A DNA stretch of 64,000 nt from Rouxiella aceris (GCF_012933545.1 NZ_JAADJU010000002.1:434001-498000); one strand, 5' to 3'. Positions 9,480 through 19,461 are shown, numbered from the stretch's first letter. The notes: generated by a model from the letters alone, not told the origin. Program-made: numbers and translations.

Positions 9480-9555
9480 GGGTCGTTAGCTCAGTTGGTA
9501 GAGCAGTTGACTTTTAATCAATTGGTCGCAGGTTCGAATCCCGCACGACCCACCA
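9480..9555 (+). tRNA. tRNA-Lys (anticodon UUU), copy 2
   Basis: Identical in sequence to the copy at 9346-9421, including the encoded CCA. The 58-base spacer before it begins with CTGTTTA and ends with TAAACAG, which can pair across the spacer and may guide processing of the polycistronic precursor. Confidence 0.97.
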
Positions 9556-9612
9556 CTGTTTAGTATCGAGAACGTTTTAGTAAGGCAGCAAAGCAGCAAG
9601 ACAGTAAACAGA

Positions 9613-9688
9613 GGGTCGTTAGCTCAGTTGGTAGAGCAGTTGACTTTTAATCAATTGGTCGCAGGTTCGAATCCCGCACGACCCACCA
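9613..9688 (+). tRNA. tRNA-Lys (anticodon UUU), copy 3
   Basis: Third identical copy, with the same acceptor stem, TTT anticodon and CCA. The spacer before it (9556-9612) is a near duplicate of the first spacer, showing that the tRNA-plus-spacer unit was duplicated as a block. Confidence 0.97.
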
Positions 9689-9772
9689 CTGTTTAAGTCG
9701 CAAGGCATAATATTCTGTAGCAGGTTAGCGTGAAGAGATACCGCTCACACCTCAACAGTTTAAGACATTGAT

Positions 9773-9795
9773 AAAAGCGCCTGATGGCGTTTTTT
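9773..9795 (+). terminator. Rho-independent terminator of the tRNA cluster
   Basis: AAAAGCGCC and GGCGTTTTTT form a stem (one G-U pair) with a TGAT loop, followed by six T residues. It is the first intrinsic terminator after the third tRNA. Confidence 0.8.
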
Positions 9796-10052
9796 GCGTT
9801 TTAAGGGGCGAGAAAATATTTTTCGTCGGAGCCAGGTGTACCATCCCCCTCCTTCTCCTTGCTATGCCCTGTCCCATCCTCCATTCCTTTGTTAAATTTT
9901 AAGTCACTTAAACAAATTTCCTCATAAGAGCAAAATTACAGCGACTTTTCTCCGATATCAGAGTATTTTGTTTAGCATACAAAACAAACGGCCCGCTAAA
10001 GGCTGACCCTGCTTCCAAGCCTGATGTTGACGGCGTGATGAGATGATGAGTA
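9796..10052. other. Gap between tRNA terminator and nadA
   Basis: No gene is visible here. The left half has a pyrimidine-rich stretch (about 9843-9888) of unknown meaning. The right half holds the nadA control region, including the NadR-type box at 9969-9986 and the start context ATGATGAGTAATG just before the coding region. Confidence 0.5.
9969..9986 (+). promoter_or_regulatory. NadR-type operator upstream of nadA
   Basis: The sequence TGTTTA-GCATAC-AAAACA matches the enterobacterial NadR consensus TGTTTA-N6-TAAACA at 11 of 12 half-site positions. It lies 66 bases before the nadA start. NadR represses nadA and nadB when NAD is sufficient, so NAD-responsive repression is expected. Confidence 0.75.
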
Positions 10053-11114
10053 ATGAGCGATATCCTGGACCTGAACGCGGCGGTTTATCCTTTCCCTCCC
10101 AAACCGGCCTGCTTAAACGACACTGAGAAACACTTTTATAAAGAAAAAATTAAAAGGTTACTTAAAGAGCGTGATGCGGTAATGGTGGCTCATTACTATA
10201 CCGACCCCGAAATCCAGGCGCTGGCGGAGGAAACCGGAGGCTGTGTCGCCGATTCCCTGGAGATGGCCCGCTTTGGCAGCCAACACTCGGCCTCGACCCT
10301 GCTGGTCGCCGGGGTACGCTTTATGGGCGAAACCGCCAAAATTCTCAGTCCGGAAAAAACCGTATTGATGCCGACGCTGCACGCCGAATGCTCGTTGGAT
10401 TTAGGCTGCCCCGAACAGGCCTTCTCTGATTTTTGCGATAGTCACCCCGATCGCACTGTGGTGGTTTATGCCAATACTTCAGCGGCGGTGAAAGCCCGTG
10501 CCGATTGGGTGGTCACCTCAAGTATCGCCGTCGAACTGATTGAGCATCTGGATAGTCTGGGTGAGAAAATTATCTGGGCACCGGATCGCCACCTCGGTAA
10601 TTATGTGCGTAAACAGACCGGAGCCGACATTCTCTGCTGGCAGGGCGCCTGTATCGTCCATGACGAGTTTAAAACCCAGGCGTTGACCCGCATGAAAGCC
10701 TTGTACCCCGATGCGGCTGTGCTGGTGCACCCAGAGTCGCCACAGGCCATCGTCGAAATGGCAGATGCTGTGGGCTCCACCAGTCAACTGATCCAGGCCG
10801 CCAGAACGTTGCCAAACAACAGACTGATTGTGGCCACCGATCGCGGTATTTTTTATAAAATGCAACAGGCCTGTCCCGACAAAGAGCTGTTTGCCGCGCC
10901 AACCGCCGGTGAAGGTGCCAGTTGCCGCACCTGTGCCCATTGTCCGTGGATGGCAATGAATGGACTGAAAGCCATTGCTGATGGATTGGAGCAGGGTGGA
11001 AGCCAGCATGCAGTCGAAGTGGAGGAAAGCTTGCGACTTAAATCGCTGATCCCGTTAAACCGTATGCTGGATTTTGCCGCTGGCCTGAAATTACGCGTTC
11101 AGGGCAATGCCTGA
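10053..11114 (+). CDS. nadA: Quinolinate synthase NadA
   Basis: Cytoplasmic [4Fe-4S] enzyme condensing iminoaspartate (made by NadB) with dihydroxyacetone phosphate to give quinolinate, the first committed step to NAD. The 353-residue protein has the three cluster-ligating cysteines at positions 113, 200 and 297, within [19 protein letters not shown] and [13 protein letters not shown]; Cys291 and Cys294 are also present as in other enterobacterial enzymes. In E. coli pnuC and zitB follow; here pnuC is missing and zitB is convergent. Confidence 0.97.
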   Translation: MSDILDLNAAVYPFPPKPACLNDTEKHFYKEKIKRLLKERDAVMVAHYYTDPEIQALAEETGGCVADSLEMARFGSQHSASTLLVAGVRFMGETAKILSPEKTVLMPTLHAECSLDLGCPEQAFSDFCDSHPDRTVVVYANTSAAVKARADWVVTSSIAVELIEHLDSLGEKIIWAPDRHLGNYVRKQTGADILCWQGACIVHDEFKTQALTRMKALYPDAAVLVHPESPQAIVEMADAVGSTSQLIQAARTLPNNRLIVATDRGIFYKMQQACPDKELFAAPTAGEGASCRTCAHCPWMAMNGLKAIADGLEQGGSQHAVEVEESLRLKSLIPLNRMLDFAAGLKLRVQGNA

Positions 11115-11124
11115 CCGAGAAACC

Positions 11125-11144
11125 ATGGGCCCTGGCGGGCCCAT
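11125..11144. terminator. Hairpin between nadA and zitB
   Basis: A perfect 8-bp inverted repeat ATGGGCCC-TGGC-GGGCCCAT sits ten bases after nadA and eight bases after the end of zitB on the other strand. Neither side has a strong T run, so bidirectional termination is plausible but unproven. Confidence 0.45.
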
Positions 11145-11151
11145 GATGAGG

Positions 11152-12102
11152 TTAATGCGAGTGATTGTGGTGATGATGATGGGCGTGGCCCGTCTCGCTG
11201 GTCAGCCCTTCGTTAAGATTACAGTCGGGCATTTCGCAGGTTCCGTACTCCATCTGGATGGTGGCATGGCCGATGCGGTACTTTTCTCGCAGGTAGTGTT
11301 GCATTCTGGCTAACAGCGCGTCGTGGTCGTGCGGGGGGATCACCTGAGTATGCAGGGTCATCAGGCGTTGCTCACCGATTTGCCAGACGTGAACATGATG
11401 TACACTGCGCACCTCCGGGATCGCCAGCGATAGATCTTTGCGCAGCTTGTCGATATCAATTTCCTGCGGCGTACCTTCCAGCAGTTCATGAAAACTTTCC
11501 CGCAGCAGACCCCAGGCATTGCGCAGTACCAGACAGGAAACCACTACCGATAAAATAGGGTCAATTGGCGTCCAGCCAGTTTTCATAATCACCAGCGCAG
11601 CCACTACCGCCCCGACCGAACCCAGCAAATCACCCATCACATGCAATGCTGCCGCCCGCACATTAATATTCTCTTTTTCTTCCCCCTGATGCAGTAACCA
11701 AAAAGCCAGCAGATTGGCGAACAGCCCGGCGATAGCCACCGCCAACATAGTGCCGCCCAGCACTGGTTCAGGGGTCATAAAGCGGCGAATGGCTTGCCAG
11801 AGGATCAATATCACTATCAGTAATAGCGCCGAGGCATTAACAAAGGCGGCCATGGTGGTCAGACGCAAATAGCCAAAGGTATGGCGGGCGTTGGCTTTAC
11901 GCCGTGCAAAACGCACCGCCAGCAACGCCATCAACAGCGCTGCGGCATCCGTCAGCATATGACCGGCATCGGCCAGCAGGGCCAGCGAGCCGGAGATAAA
12001 GCCGCCAAGCACTTCGGCCACCATAAAGATCAGGGTCACCAAAAAAGCCAACAGTAAACGGCGGCTATTTCTATCCTCAGGTAAAAGAGACTGGGCTGTC
12101 AT
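11152..12102 (-). CDS. zitB: Cation diffusion facilitator ZitB (Zn2+ exporter)
   Basis: Inner-membrane proton/zinc antiporter of the CDF family that removes excess cytoplasmic zinc. I choose the ATG at 12102, preceded by AAGGAA, giving 316 residues; a longer reading to 12144 would run into the upstream kinase gene. Six hydrophobic segments are visible, with the metal-site motifs HMLTD (helix 2) and HVMGD (helix 5). The C-terminal cytoplasmic domain has [12 protein letters not shown], and the protein ends in a histidine-rich tail. It lies 38 bases after the hybrid kinase gene in the same direction, so it may be co-transcribed with the two-component system. Confidence 0.95.
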   Translation of the reverse strand: MTAQSLLPEDRNSRRLLLAFLVTLIFMVAEVLGGFISGSLALLADAGHMLTDAAALLMALLAVRFARRKANARHTFGYLRLTTMAAFVNASALLLIVILILWQAIRRFMTPEPVLGGTMLAVAIAGLFANLLAFWLLHQGEEKENINVRAAALHVMGDLLGSVGAVVAALVIMKTGWTPIDPILSVVVSCLVLRNAWGLLRESFHELLEGTPQEIDIDKLRKDLSLAIPEVRSVHHVHVWQIGEQRLMTLHTQVIPPHDHDALLARMQHYLREKYRIGHATIQMEYGTCEMPDCNLNEGLTSETGHAHHHHHNHSH

Positions 12103-12140
12103 GTTGTTCCTTATTGTTGAGCGCCAGAGGACGCGGCGGA

Positions 12141-15100
12141 TCAATGTGTTGCGGCAGCGGCTGCTGCGCGCAGGATATGCAATTTGCGCAGCAGATCCTG
12201 TAATGGATTGATAACCTTATTATAGGCTTGTTCCGTTATCTTGCCTTGCTGACACTGGACGATAAGCTGCTGGCAGCGCGCCGCCTGTTCTGCTTCACCC
12301 AGTATCAGCAAGCTGCCTTTAATGCGATGCACCGCTTTGCCCATCGCCGCGCTATCCCGCTTCTGATAGGCCTGTAGCAAACGCTGCCCGTCTTCGCTCA
12401 GCGTTTGCTCAAGGGTATCCAGCAGGCGTTTCACCAACCGGGGATCCTGATTTCCGCGCTCTTTGATGGCGCTGTCCAGCGACGCCAAATCTTGCTGCTG
12501 CTGTTGTTGTACCCGCGTCAAAATATCTTCAATGGCCGCCAACGCAATGGGCTTGGTGACAAAATCCTGCACTTTCAGCGGGGTGACCGGCAAACGGGTA
12601 AACTCCTGAACATCGGCCGAACACAGGGCAATATGACACGGCTGACGACCCAGTTGCTGCTCCTGACGTCGGATCAGGCGGCTAAGGGTGACGCCATCGG
12701 GGTGTGGCATATTGTAGTCGATAAATAACAGGTCAAAGGGCGACAAATAATGCGCCTGCAAAAAGGTTCTGCCACTTTCAAACACCTCGGCATGAATGCC
12801 GCAGATCAGCAACTGACGCTGAATAAGCAGTAGATTGGTAGGGTGATCGTCAATGGCGGCAACCCGCAATGGAAAGCCTGGTTTTTCTTGTTGTCCTTGA
12901 GGTTCAAGCGCTGGCGCCGCTTCGGCGATGGCTCCTGGCGGCAGGCGGGGCGCCGGCAGAGTGACGGTCACCCGGGTGCCGACACCGAGGGTAGAGGTCA
13001 GCGTGATGGTGCCAGACATTGTCTCGACAATCTCTTTGCAGACCGATAGACCCAGTCCGCTGCCTTGTACTGAAATGCGCTGCGCCCCGGCGGCGCGATA
13101 AAAAGGCTGAAACAGCTTGTCCTGCTCCGGCAAGGCGATACCGCTGCCGCTATCGACCACGTCAATGCGCAGTACGCCGTCTGGCGTATCCGCTGCTTGC
13201 CAGTTGAGCGTCACGCTAATGGTACCGGCAGAGGTAAACTTGATGGCATTACCAATCAGATTATTCATAATCTGCATCAGGCGGTCGCTGTCGATGACAA
13301 TCGCCTCTGGCAATGGACCTGCACGTTCTAGCCTGAAGGTGATAGGGCGCTGACCAATCAACGGGATAAAGAGTTTTTCCAGCTGATTTAGCCACGGATC
13401 CAGCAGCAACGGGCGAGGTGACAGGGTTAACGTGCCGCTGTCGAGGCGTGCATAGTCCTGTAGGTCGTTAAGCAGATTCATTAATGACGACGCCGAACTG
13501 TAAACCAACGGAATATTCTCCCCGACGCGAGGCGAGGTTTTTAGCTCCAGCTCCAACAGCCCAAGAATAGCATGCATGGGAGTGCGCAGCTCATGGCTGA
13601 TGGTGGCCAGAAAACGGCTCTTGGCGTGGTTGGCCTGCTCTGCTACCTGACGGGCGATCTCCAGCCGTTGGCGCTCATGTTTGTCTTTGCGCTGCAGATA
13701 GAGGCGACGCGCCAGAATAATCAGCAGTACGGCTACCGCCACCGCCAACAGGATCAGCAACCCGGTCATCTGCGGCTGCATGCGATTATCGTTGACCGCA
13801 TCAATCAGATTACGACGATCGCTTAGCCATTCATCACGTAGTGATTGCAAGGTCTGGGCCGGGATCTGTTGCAGATTCTTATCAAGGATACTCAACAACA
13901 GGGGTTGGTTTTTATCGACGCCAAAGGCGATAGGATAAGAAATATTATTGGCGGCAAACGCCAGCTTGATCACCCCGGCATAGCGCGACAGGGCAGTGAA
14001 ATTGGCGGTGACGATATTGTCGACCAGCGCGTCGATCTGGCCTTGAGCCAGCGCGTCATACAGTGCCGGACTGTCATTGAAGATCCTCACCTCCTGATCC
14101 GCCGGGATTAGCGCCCCTGCCAGATCGCCACGCACCACCCCTATGCGTTTGGCATGCAGATCCTGCCAGGTGGAGATATTGCCGCTGGCTTGCGCGACAT
14201 ACACACCCCACAGTGAACGATGAAAAGGCATACTGCTTTCATACTGCTGCCGGGTCTGCTGGTAGAGCGGCAATACCGCGCGAAATAGTGCCTTTCCCTG
14301 GCTGACGTCGCGGTCGGACTGTTCGGCATTCGCCGACCACACCGGCGTAAAACGCAGCCCACTGTTTTGCGCAATTATATTTAAAATATCGATGGCATAA
14401 CCGTGCGCCTGACCGTCTGAGCCGCGATAAACAAAGGGATAATCATTGTCCATTGCTGCAAAGCTGACCACCGGATTCTGTTTTACCCACTGACTCTCCA
14501 TCGGGGTCAAGGCTGCATTGCCGGTATCGAGATAACTGGGGATCGGTTTGTTCCAGCGCCCCTGTAGCTGGTTCATCACCTCCATCGGGGTGCCGCTCAG
14601 TGTTTGATTGAGCATAGTTAACAGCGGTTGATCTCGGCTGGCGAAGATAAACGATAAATTACCGAAATTGAGCGCTGTCTCTACCTGATAAATTTGCCCC
14701 AGTTGCAGCTGGTCAATAATAAAACTGGCGCTGGCTTCATCGACAATCATATAGTCGCTTTTGCCATTCAATAGCGAGTAGATCGCCTGCAGGTTATTAT
14801 CAAACGACTGAATATGTTGGCTTAGTTGGTTAATTCTGTGGTAGGCCTGCATGCCGGTCATCTTGCTGATAGCAATCTCTGCCGCAGGGGAATTGACCAT
14901 GATTTGGCGGCTGTTCTGCCGACTGCGCAGCACGCGCAATGGGCTGACATAATAGGCTTTGCTGGCCCAGATGCCCGGCGGCAGCGGGTTGTCAGGCATG
15001 CCATACAGCAGGTCAATTTGCCCCTGTTGCAATGCCTGTAACAGGGCATCACTGGAGTCATAGCCGCTGAGCATAAAGCGTATACCGGTCACCTGTTGCA

Positions 15101-15350
15101 CATAGTTCAGGTAATCGGCATTCAGCCCGTAATAATCACTATCGATAATAATATTGTAAGGGCTGCTGTTATCGCTAAGGATACCAACGCGCAGAGTTTT
15201 GCCGCGCCAGGGATTGGCGACGCCGTTAAGCAACAGATCGGTTGGCAACGTCAGGTTGCTGACCAGATGATAAGGGACCGCGGGAGAGGCCAGGCAATAA
15301 CTGGCGACCCAGACGCCAATTACCATAATAAGCAGCTTAAGCCATTTCAT
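12141..15350 (-). CDS. EvgS/BvgS-like hybrid sensor histidine kinase
   Basis: A 1069-residue unorthodox sensor: a signal peptide (1-22); two periplasmic solute-binding (SBP_bac_3-type) domains at about 48-270 and 290-515; one transmembrane helix at about 528-550; HisKA with His586 in [13 protein letters not shown]; HATPase_c with N box around residues 696-705, DSGSGIA and GSGLGLS; a receiver domain with phospho-acceptor Asp878 in FIDYNMP; and an Hpt domain with His1008 in HRIKGS. No PAS domain is evident between membrane and HisKA, unlike BvgS. The four-step His-Asp-His-Asp relay would end at the adjacent response regulator, whose stop overlaps this start by four bases. The signal is unknown; a small amino-acid-like ligand or redox/acid cue would fit the family. 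Confidence 0.93.
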   Translation of the reverse strand: MKWLKLLIMVIGVWVASYCLASPAVPYHLVSNLTLPTDLLLNGVANPWRGKTLRVGILSDNSSPYNIIIDSDYYGLNADYLNYVQQVTGIRFMLSGYDSSDALLQALQQGQIDLLYGMPDNPLPPGIWASKAYYVSPLRVLRSRQNSRQIMVNSPAAEIAISKMTGMQAYHRINQLSQHIQSFDNNLQAIYSLLNGKSDYMIVDEASASFIIDQLQLGQIYQVETALNFGNLSFIFASRDQPLLTMLNQTLSGTPMEVMNQLQGRWNKPIPSYLDTGNAALTPMESQWVKQNPVVSFAAMDNDYPFVYRGSDGQAHGYAIDILNIIAQNSGLRFTPVWSANAEQSDRDVSQGKALFRAVLPLYQQTRQQYESSMPFHRSLWGVYVAQASGNISTWQDLHAKRIGVVRGDLAGALIPADQEVRIFNDSPALYDALAQGQIDALVDNIVTANFTALSRYAGVIKLAFAANNISYPIAFGVDKNQPLLLSILDKNLQQIPAQTLQSLRDEWLSDRRNLIDAVNDNRMQPQMTGLLILLAVAVAVLLIILARRLYLQRKDKHERQRLEIARQVAEQANHAKSRFLATISHELRTPMHAILGLLELELKTSPRVGENIPLVYSSASSLMNLLNDLQDYARLDSGTLTLSPRPLLLDPWLNQLEKLFIPLIGQRPITFRLERAGPLPEAIVIDSDRLMQIMNNLIGNAIKFTSAGTISVTLNWQAADTPDGVLRIDVVDSGSGIALPEQDKLFQPFYRAAGAQRISVQGSGLGLSVCKEIVETMSGTITLTSTLGVGTRVTVTLPAPRLPPGAIAEAAPALEPQGQQEKPGFPLRVAAIDDHPTNLLLIQRQLLICGIHAEVFESGRTFLQAHYLSPFDLLFIDYNMPHPDGVTLSRLIRRQEQQLGRQPCHIALCSADVQEFTRLPVTPLKVQDFVTKPIALAAIEDILTRVQQQQQQDLASLDSAIKERGNQDPRLVKRLLDTLEQTLSEDGQRLLQAYQKRDSAAMGKAVHRIKGSLLILGEAEQAARCQQLIVQCQQGKITEQAYNKVINPLQDLLRKLHILRAAAAAATH

Positions 15351-15967
15351 AAATGCTGCAGTTCTTTATAAACCGCCGCCAATTCAAACAAATTATTAGC
15401 GCCGGTTTTACGCAGGATATTTTTCTTGTGGGTACTGACGGTTTTATTGCTGATGGTCAACATCTCGGCAATTTGCAGATTGGAATGTCCCTGCGCCAGC
15501 AAGCCGATAATCTGTAACTCTTTCGGCGTGAGCGGCGAAGTGATGCCATCACTCTCGCTTCCGTCATCGCTGTCTGTCGCTAACCAGGCGGGGAAGTATT
15601 TGCCGCCCTGGCTTAGCACTTCAAAGGCTTTTACCAGTTCTTGCATCGGCTGGCCTTTATTAATAAAGCCACTGGCTCCTGCAGCCAACGCCAAACGCGC
15701 GTAGACCTCTTCTTCCTGGGCGGTATAAATCAGTACCGGTTGCGCCGGATAGTGGCGTAGCAGCCGTTTGAGCAACTGTAAGCCATCAACCTGGGGCAGG
15801 CCGATATCAAGAATAACCAATTGATAGGCACAGCGTGACATATGAGCCATGGCCTCGATGTCATCAGCCGCACTGTCGAGGACCCAGTCGCGGTCAGCGC
15901 GTTGTAACGCGGCGGCGATCGCCACTTCAACTAAAGGATGGTCATCGACTAACAGTAGCCTTGGCAT
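15347..15967 (-). CDS. NarL/LuxR-family response regulator (EvgA/BvgA-like)
   Basis: A 206-residue regulator with an N-terminal receiver (acidic pair Asp8/Asp9, phospho-acceptor Asp54 in VILDIGLP, conserved Lys104 in FINKG) and a C-terminal LuxR-type helix-turn-helix at about 143-190 (LTPKELQIIGLLAQG, NKTVSTHKKNILRK). Its stop overlaps the kinase start as ATGA, so the pair is translationally coupled. It is the first gene of a run regulator-kinase-zitB on the minus strand. Target genes cannot be told from sequence. Confidence 0.93.
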   Translation of the reverse strand: MPRLLLVDDHPLVEVAIAAALQRADRDWVLDSAADDIEAMAHMSRCAYQLVILDIGLPQVDGLQLLKRLLRHYPAQPVLIYTAQEEEVYARLALAAGASGFINKGQPMQELVKAFEVLSQGGKYFPAWLATDSDDGSESDGITSPLTPKELQIIGLLAQGHSNLQIAEMLTISNKTVSTHKKNILRKTGANNLFELAAVYKELQHL

Positions 15968-16066
15968 AGTCAGCTCAGTGCAAAGAAAGAGCTTTAGAAT
16001 AACTTAAGCCTGGACGGTTGCAAATGGCGCTATTGACCAGAAACGGCGGGGAAATCGTCAAAAGGT

Positions 16067-16090
16067 GGCAGGGAGTCGGCACTCCCTGCC
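16067..16090 (-). terminator. Hairpin terminator after ybgS
   Basis: Perfect 10-bp arms GGCAGGGAGT and ACTCCCTGCC with a four-base loop lie 20 bases beyond the ybgS stop on the minus strand and are followed by a short CCTTTT tract. Confidence 0.65.
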
Positions 16091-16109
16091 AGATCAGAAC
16101 GGCATAAAA

Positions 16110-16439
16110 TCAGTTGCCGGTTTCGGCAGATTGTTTACTTCCCGGAGTTTGATTCGGGCAGCGACCATCTTTACAGATAGCAATTTTATGGTCGGTATTT
16201 TTACTGGTCTTTTTATGCATTTTGGTCGTTTTGTGGTGTTTGGATGTTGCCGTGTTGGTATCGGAGGTATTGATTTTGCTGTTATCAACCGAATTGGGGG
16301 CAATTTTCTGAATCGACCCTGCGCCACCGCTTTCGTTGGCATTGCCGTTGTTGGAACCGGCATCAGTACCTTCTGCTAATGCAACACCACTACTCAAGGC
16401 TAAACCTGTGGCAAGAAGTATCATCGCGAGCTTGTTCAT
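16110..16439 (-). CDS. ybgS: YbgS-like small secreted protein
   Basis: A 109-residue exported protein of unknown function. The chosen ATG at 16439 follows GGAGATGAGG and gives a clean signal peptide MNKLAMILLATGLALSSGVALA; an in-frame ATG at 16454 would add five residues. The mature part is rich in Asn, Ser, Thr and Lys and carries NKINTS-type low-complexity sequence, then ICKDGRCPN, the block shared with E. coli YbgS. Position between zitB and aroG matches the E. coli locus. Apart from that short conserved block the protein is poorly conserved, and no function should be assumed. Confidence 0.8.
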   Translation of the reverse strand: MNKLAMILLATGLALSSGVALAEGTDAGSNNGNANESGGAGSIQKIAPNSVDNSKINTSDTNTATSKHHKTTKMHKKTSKNTDHKIAICKDGRCPNQTPGSKQSAETGN

Positions 16440-16859
16440 AATCCTCATCTCCATCTTGGGGTATTTGTCATTGCATCGTCTAAATAATCAGAAACGCAAA
16501 ATGTTTAGATTTATTAATCAATATCGACAATATAAACGTATTTAAAACTACGCTTGAGGGCAATTTTTATCTTGGGATTAGCAAACGAAATGCAAGTTAA
16601 CATTATGAAAAATATATTTTTCATAACCAGTTATTTGCAAGCTGATACACAGGCTGTCGGCAGCTTGTCCATCGTAAGTAAACCATTTAAGCTTGTTAAT
16701 GTTTGCTTATGTAAAAGCTTAGCTTATGATTGCAGCTTCGCAATAAGATAAATGCCCGATAATCGCAGAAAGCGGATTTACAGCAGTACGCAATACGGCT
16801 AGATTGGACGCGCTTAGAATAGAGATCCGTCCTTTTATGAAATACCCAATGGAACAGTT
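16440..16859. other. ybgS-aroG intergenic region
   Basis: About 420 AT-rich bases carrying the divergent promoters of ybgS and aroG. I looked for TyrR boxes (TGTAAA-N6-TTTACA) because E. coli aroG is TyrR-repressed; only weak partial matches such as TGTAAA near 16710 were seen, so none is annotated. No small gene with a convincing ribosome site was found. Confidence 0.4.
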
Positions 16860-17912
16860 ATGAATTATCAAAACGACGATTTACGTATCAAAGACATCAA
16901 GGAACTTTTGCCGCCAGTAGCTTTGTTGGAACGATTTCCCGCGACGGATAAAGCCGCGAAGACCGTCTCCCAGGCGCGCAACGCTATCCATAAGATATTG
17001 AAAGGTAATGATGATCGTCTGTTGGTGATAATTGGTCCCTGCTCTATTAATGATCCGAAAGCGGCAAAAGAGTACGCCTCACGCCTGCTGACTCTGCGCG
17101 AAGAGCTGCGCGGTGAGCTGGAAGTGGTGATGCGTGTCTACTTTGAAAAACCGCGTACGACAGTGGGCTGGAAAGGGCTGATTAACGATCCGCAAATGAA
17201 CAACAGCTACCAGATTAATGATGGGCTGCGCATTGCGCGTAAATTGTTGCTGGATATTAATGACAGCGGCTTACCGGCTGCGGGCGAATTTCTCGATATG
17301 ATCACCCCGCAATATCTGGCCGATCTGATGAGCTGGGGCGCTATTGGCGCACGTACTACCGAATCTCAGGTTCACCGTGAACTGGCTTCCGGTTTGTCTT
17401 GCCCGGTGGGCTTTAAAAATGGCACCGATGGCACGATCAAAGTCGCTATCGACGCCATCAATGCTGCCGGTGCGCCGCATTGCTTCCTGTCGGTAACCAA
17501 ATGGGGCCATTCCGCGATTGTCAACACCAGCGGCAACGGTGACTGCCATATCATTTTGCGCGGTGGCAAACAGCCAAACTACAGCGCGCAAGATGTGAAA
17601 GAAGTAAAAGAAGGCCTGAAAAAAGGCGGCCTGCCTGCACAAATCATGATTGATTTCAGTCATGCCAATAGCAGTAAACAGTTTAAGAAACAGATGGAAG
17701 TCTGTGAAGATGTCTGTGGTCAGTTGGCCCAGGGCGAGCAGGCGATTATCGGCGTGATGGTCGAGAGCCATCTGGTGGAAGGCAGCCAGAGTCTGGATAC
17801 CGGTGAACCATTGACCTATGGTCAGAGTGTGACCGATGCCTGTATTGGCTGGGAAGACACCGAGATCCTGCTACGTAATCTGGCGCAGGCGGTCAAACAG
17901 CGTCGCGGTTAA
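16860..17912 (+). CDS. aroG: DAHP synthase AroG (phenylalanine-sensitive type)
   Basis: First enzyme of the shikimate pathway, joining phosphoenolpyruvate and erythrose 4-phosphate. The product has 350 residues, exactly the length of E. coli AroG, starting MNYQNDDLRIKDIKELLPP. Conserved active-site blocks include IGPCSINDP, RVYFEKPRTTVGWKG, GARTTESQ, PVGFKNGTDG and the metal-binding DFSHANSSK. Assignment to the Phe-sensitive isozyme rests on overall likeness to AroG rather than AroF or AroH. Flanked by ybgS and gpmA as in E. coli. Confidence 0.96.
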   Translation: MNYQNDDLRIKDIKELLPPVALLERFPATDKAAKTVSQARNAIHKILKGNDDRLLVIIGPCSINDPKAAKEYASRLLTLREELRGELEVVMRVYFEKPRTTVGWKGLINDPQMNNSYQINDGLRIARKLLLDINDSGLPAAGEFLDMITPQYLADLMSWGAIGARTTESQVHRELASGLSCPVGFKNGTDGTIKVAIDAINAAGAPHCFLSVTKWGHSAIVNTSGNGDCHIILRGGKQPNYSAQDVKEVKEGLKKGGLPAQIMIDFSHANSSKQFKKQMEVCEDVCGQLAQGEQAIIGVMVESHLVEGSQSLDTGEPLTYGQSVTDACIGWEDTEILLRNLAQAVKQRRG

Positions 17913-18227
17913 TTCCTGCGCCCCGTCAGGTTACCTGTTGTAGCTAAAGGGTAATCCTCACCGCGTATTGCGAGATAGCGTAATTCTCTCGCACAGCAAA
18001 GTCCTGGCCGCAAGGTTGGGACTTTGTCGTTATAGAGGCCGGGGAAATGATATATTAACTGCCTGGTTTAATTTATTGCGTAACTGTCGTTTCGCTGTAG
18101 CAAATAATGCAATCTATTTAAACGCCCGCCCAACTAAAATAATAAATTCGGACGTCAGCATAAAAAAAGCCGGCTGCCCAAAGGCAAGCCGGCATTCTGG
18201 CGATCCTCAGCCCGCAGGCCGTGGCAA
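17913..18227. other. aroG-gpmA convergent intergenic region
   Basis: This 315-base gap separates two convergent genes. It contains a hairpin on the aroG side (CAAAGTCC 17997-18004 with GGACTTTG 18019-18026) and the gpmA terminator at 18162-18193. No gene is supported; a 109-codon open stretch over part of it runs into gpmA in antisense and has no recognisable features. Confidence 0.5.
18162..18193 (-). terminator. Rho-independent terminator of gpmA
   Basis: On the minus strand GCCGGCTTGCC and its partner GGCAGCCGGC form a GC-rich stem followed by seven T residues. It lies 35 bases after the gpmA stop codon. Confidence 0.85.
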
Positions 18228-18980
18228 TTACTTCGCTTTACCCTGGTTGGCAACTGCAGCCGCTTTTGCCGCGATTTCGTCGGCATTACCCAGGTAGTAG
18301 TGTTTAATAGGTTTGAATTGTTCATCAAACTCATACACCAGTGGAACACCGGTCGGGATATTCAGCTCAAGAATTTCGTCTTCGCTCAAGTTATCCAGGT
18401 ATTTAACCAGCGCACGCAGTGAGTTGCCGTGAGCGGCAACGATAACGCGCTCGCCGCTTTCAATGCGTGGTTTAATCACTTCAGTCCAGTAAGGAATAAC
18501 GCGATCGATGGTCAGCGCCAGGCTCTCGGTGCATGGCAATTCTTCAGGACGCAATTTTGCATAACGCGGGTCGTGGCCCGGGAAACGCTCATCATCTTTG
18601 GTCAGTTCTGGTGGAGTAACGGCAAAACCGCGACGCCATTGTTTTACTTGTTCGTCACCGTATTTCTGCGCGGTTTCAGCTTTATCCAGACCCTGCAACG
18701 CACCGTAGTGACGTTCGTTCAGTTTCCAGGATTTTTCTACCGGCAACCACGGTTGATCCAGTTCGTCCAGAATATTCCAGAGCGTGTGGATGGCACGTTT
18801 CAGCACAGAGGTATAAGCGAAATCAAAATGGAAGCCTTCATCTTTCAGCAGTTGACCTGCTTGTTTGGCTTCAGTGCGACCTTTGTCTGACAGCTCGACG
18901 TCTTTCCAACCAGTAAAACGGTTTTCTTTATTCCACTCACTTTCGCCGTGTCTTACAAGAACCAGCTTGGTTACAGCCAT
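18228..18980 (-). CDS. gpmA: 2,3-bisphosphoglycerate-dependent phosphoglycerate mutase
   Basis: Glycolytic enzyme interconverting 3- and 2-phosphoglycerate through a phosphohistidine. The start at 18980 gives 250 residues beginning [17 protein letters not shown], as in E. coli, and follows a GAGGAG ribosome site. His11 in the LVRHGE motif is the phosphorylated residue; a second catalytic His is in [15 protein letters not shown] Fur-type palindrome at 19012-19026 lies 31 bases before the start, in agreement with the known iron control of gpmA in E. coli. Confidence 0.97.
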   Translation of the reverse strand: MAVTKLVLVRHGESEWNKENRFTGWKDVELSDKGRTEAKQAGQLLKDEGFHFDFAYTSVLKRAIHTLWNILDELDQPWLPVEKSWKLNERHYGALQGLDKAETAQKYGDEQVKQWRRGFAVTPPELTKDDERFPGHDPRYAKLRPEELPCTESLALTIDRVIPYWTEVIKPRIESGERVIVAAHGNSLRALVKYLDNLSEDEILELNIPTGVPLVYEFDEQFKPIKHYYLGNADEIAAKAAAVANQGKAK

Positions 18981-19011
18981 AGCTAAACTCCTCAATTTAC
19001 TGAAATTCCAA

Positions 19012-19026
19012 TGATAACGGTTATCA
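19012..19026 (-). promoter_or_regulatory. Fur-type box upstream of gpmA
   Basis: The 15-mer TGATAACGGTTATCA is a perfect 7-1-7 palindrome and differs from the canonical TGATAAT-N-ATTATCA by one base in each arm. Its place just before the gpmA ribosome site suggests iron-dependent repression. Confidence 0.7.
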
Positions 19027-19125
19027 TTATATGTCCTGAGCCCCTGATACGGCAATCATTAAACGAAATGCACAGTCAGAGTCTTCTGCCTGTGCGTGGT
19101 GGTATTGCATTTTCGTCACAATAAA

Positions 19126-19461
19126 TTAAGCGGCTTTTTTCAGACACTGACTCATAAAAGTGGTGCGCGCATCGCCTTTCAGATTCTTTTTGCTTGCGTC
19201 GGCATTACAGCTTTTCATCTTGCTTTGCTGCGTTGACATGGCTTTGTCCGGGGTTTTACTTTCGGCTTTCAGGCAGTGGCTCATAAAGGTTTTACGTTCA
19301 TCACCTTTGAGATTTTGCGTGGTTGCCTGTTGATTGCAATCGGTCATTTTTTGACGTTGTGCCGCCTGTGCCGGGGAGGGCGCTTTTGCGGTCTCGGCCG
19401 CCAGTACATTCCCGCCGAGACAAAGTGTAGCAACTAAAGATAACAGAACAGCTAAACGCAT
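19126..19461 (-). CDS. psiF: PsiF repeat family protein
   Basis: A 111-residue periplasmic protein of unknown role; E. coli psiF is phosphate-starvation inducible. A signal peptide (1-22, ending VLAA) is followed by two PsiF repeats, each with the pattern Q-x2-M-x2-C-N, then NLKGDxRxTFMSxCLK; the two repeats cover about residues 35-67 and 79-108 and each holds two cysteines. An AAGGAG ribosome site precedes the ATG. Here the gene sits between gpmA and the TonB receptor rather than next to phoA, and no Pho box was picked out. Confidence 0.85.
   Translation of the reverse strand: MRLAVLLSLVATLCLGGNVLAAETAKAPSPAQAAQRQKMTDCNQQATTQNLKGDERKTFMSHCLKAESKTPDKAMSTQQSKMKSCNADASKKNLKGDARTTFMSQCLKKAA

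Noticed and set aside
9843-9888. Pyrimidine-rich stretch before nadA as a regulatory element
   Set aside because: No known motif or pairing partner; treated as plain spacer.
16600-16859. TyrR box upstream of aroG
   Set aside because: Only partial TGTAAA-like half-sites were seen; the second half does not match, so it is not annotated.
17968-18297. 109-codon frame between aroG and gpmA
   Set aside because: It runs over the gpmA terminator and into gpmA in antisense, with no protein-like features.
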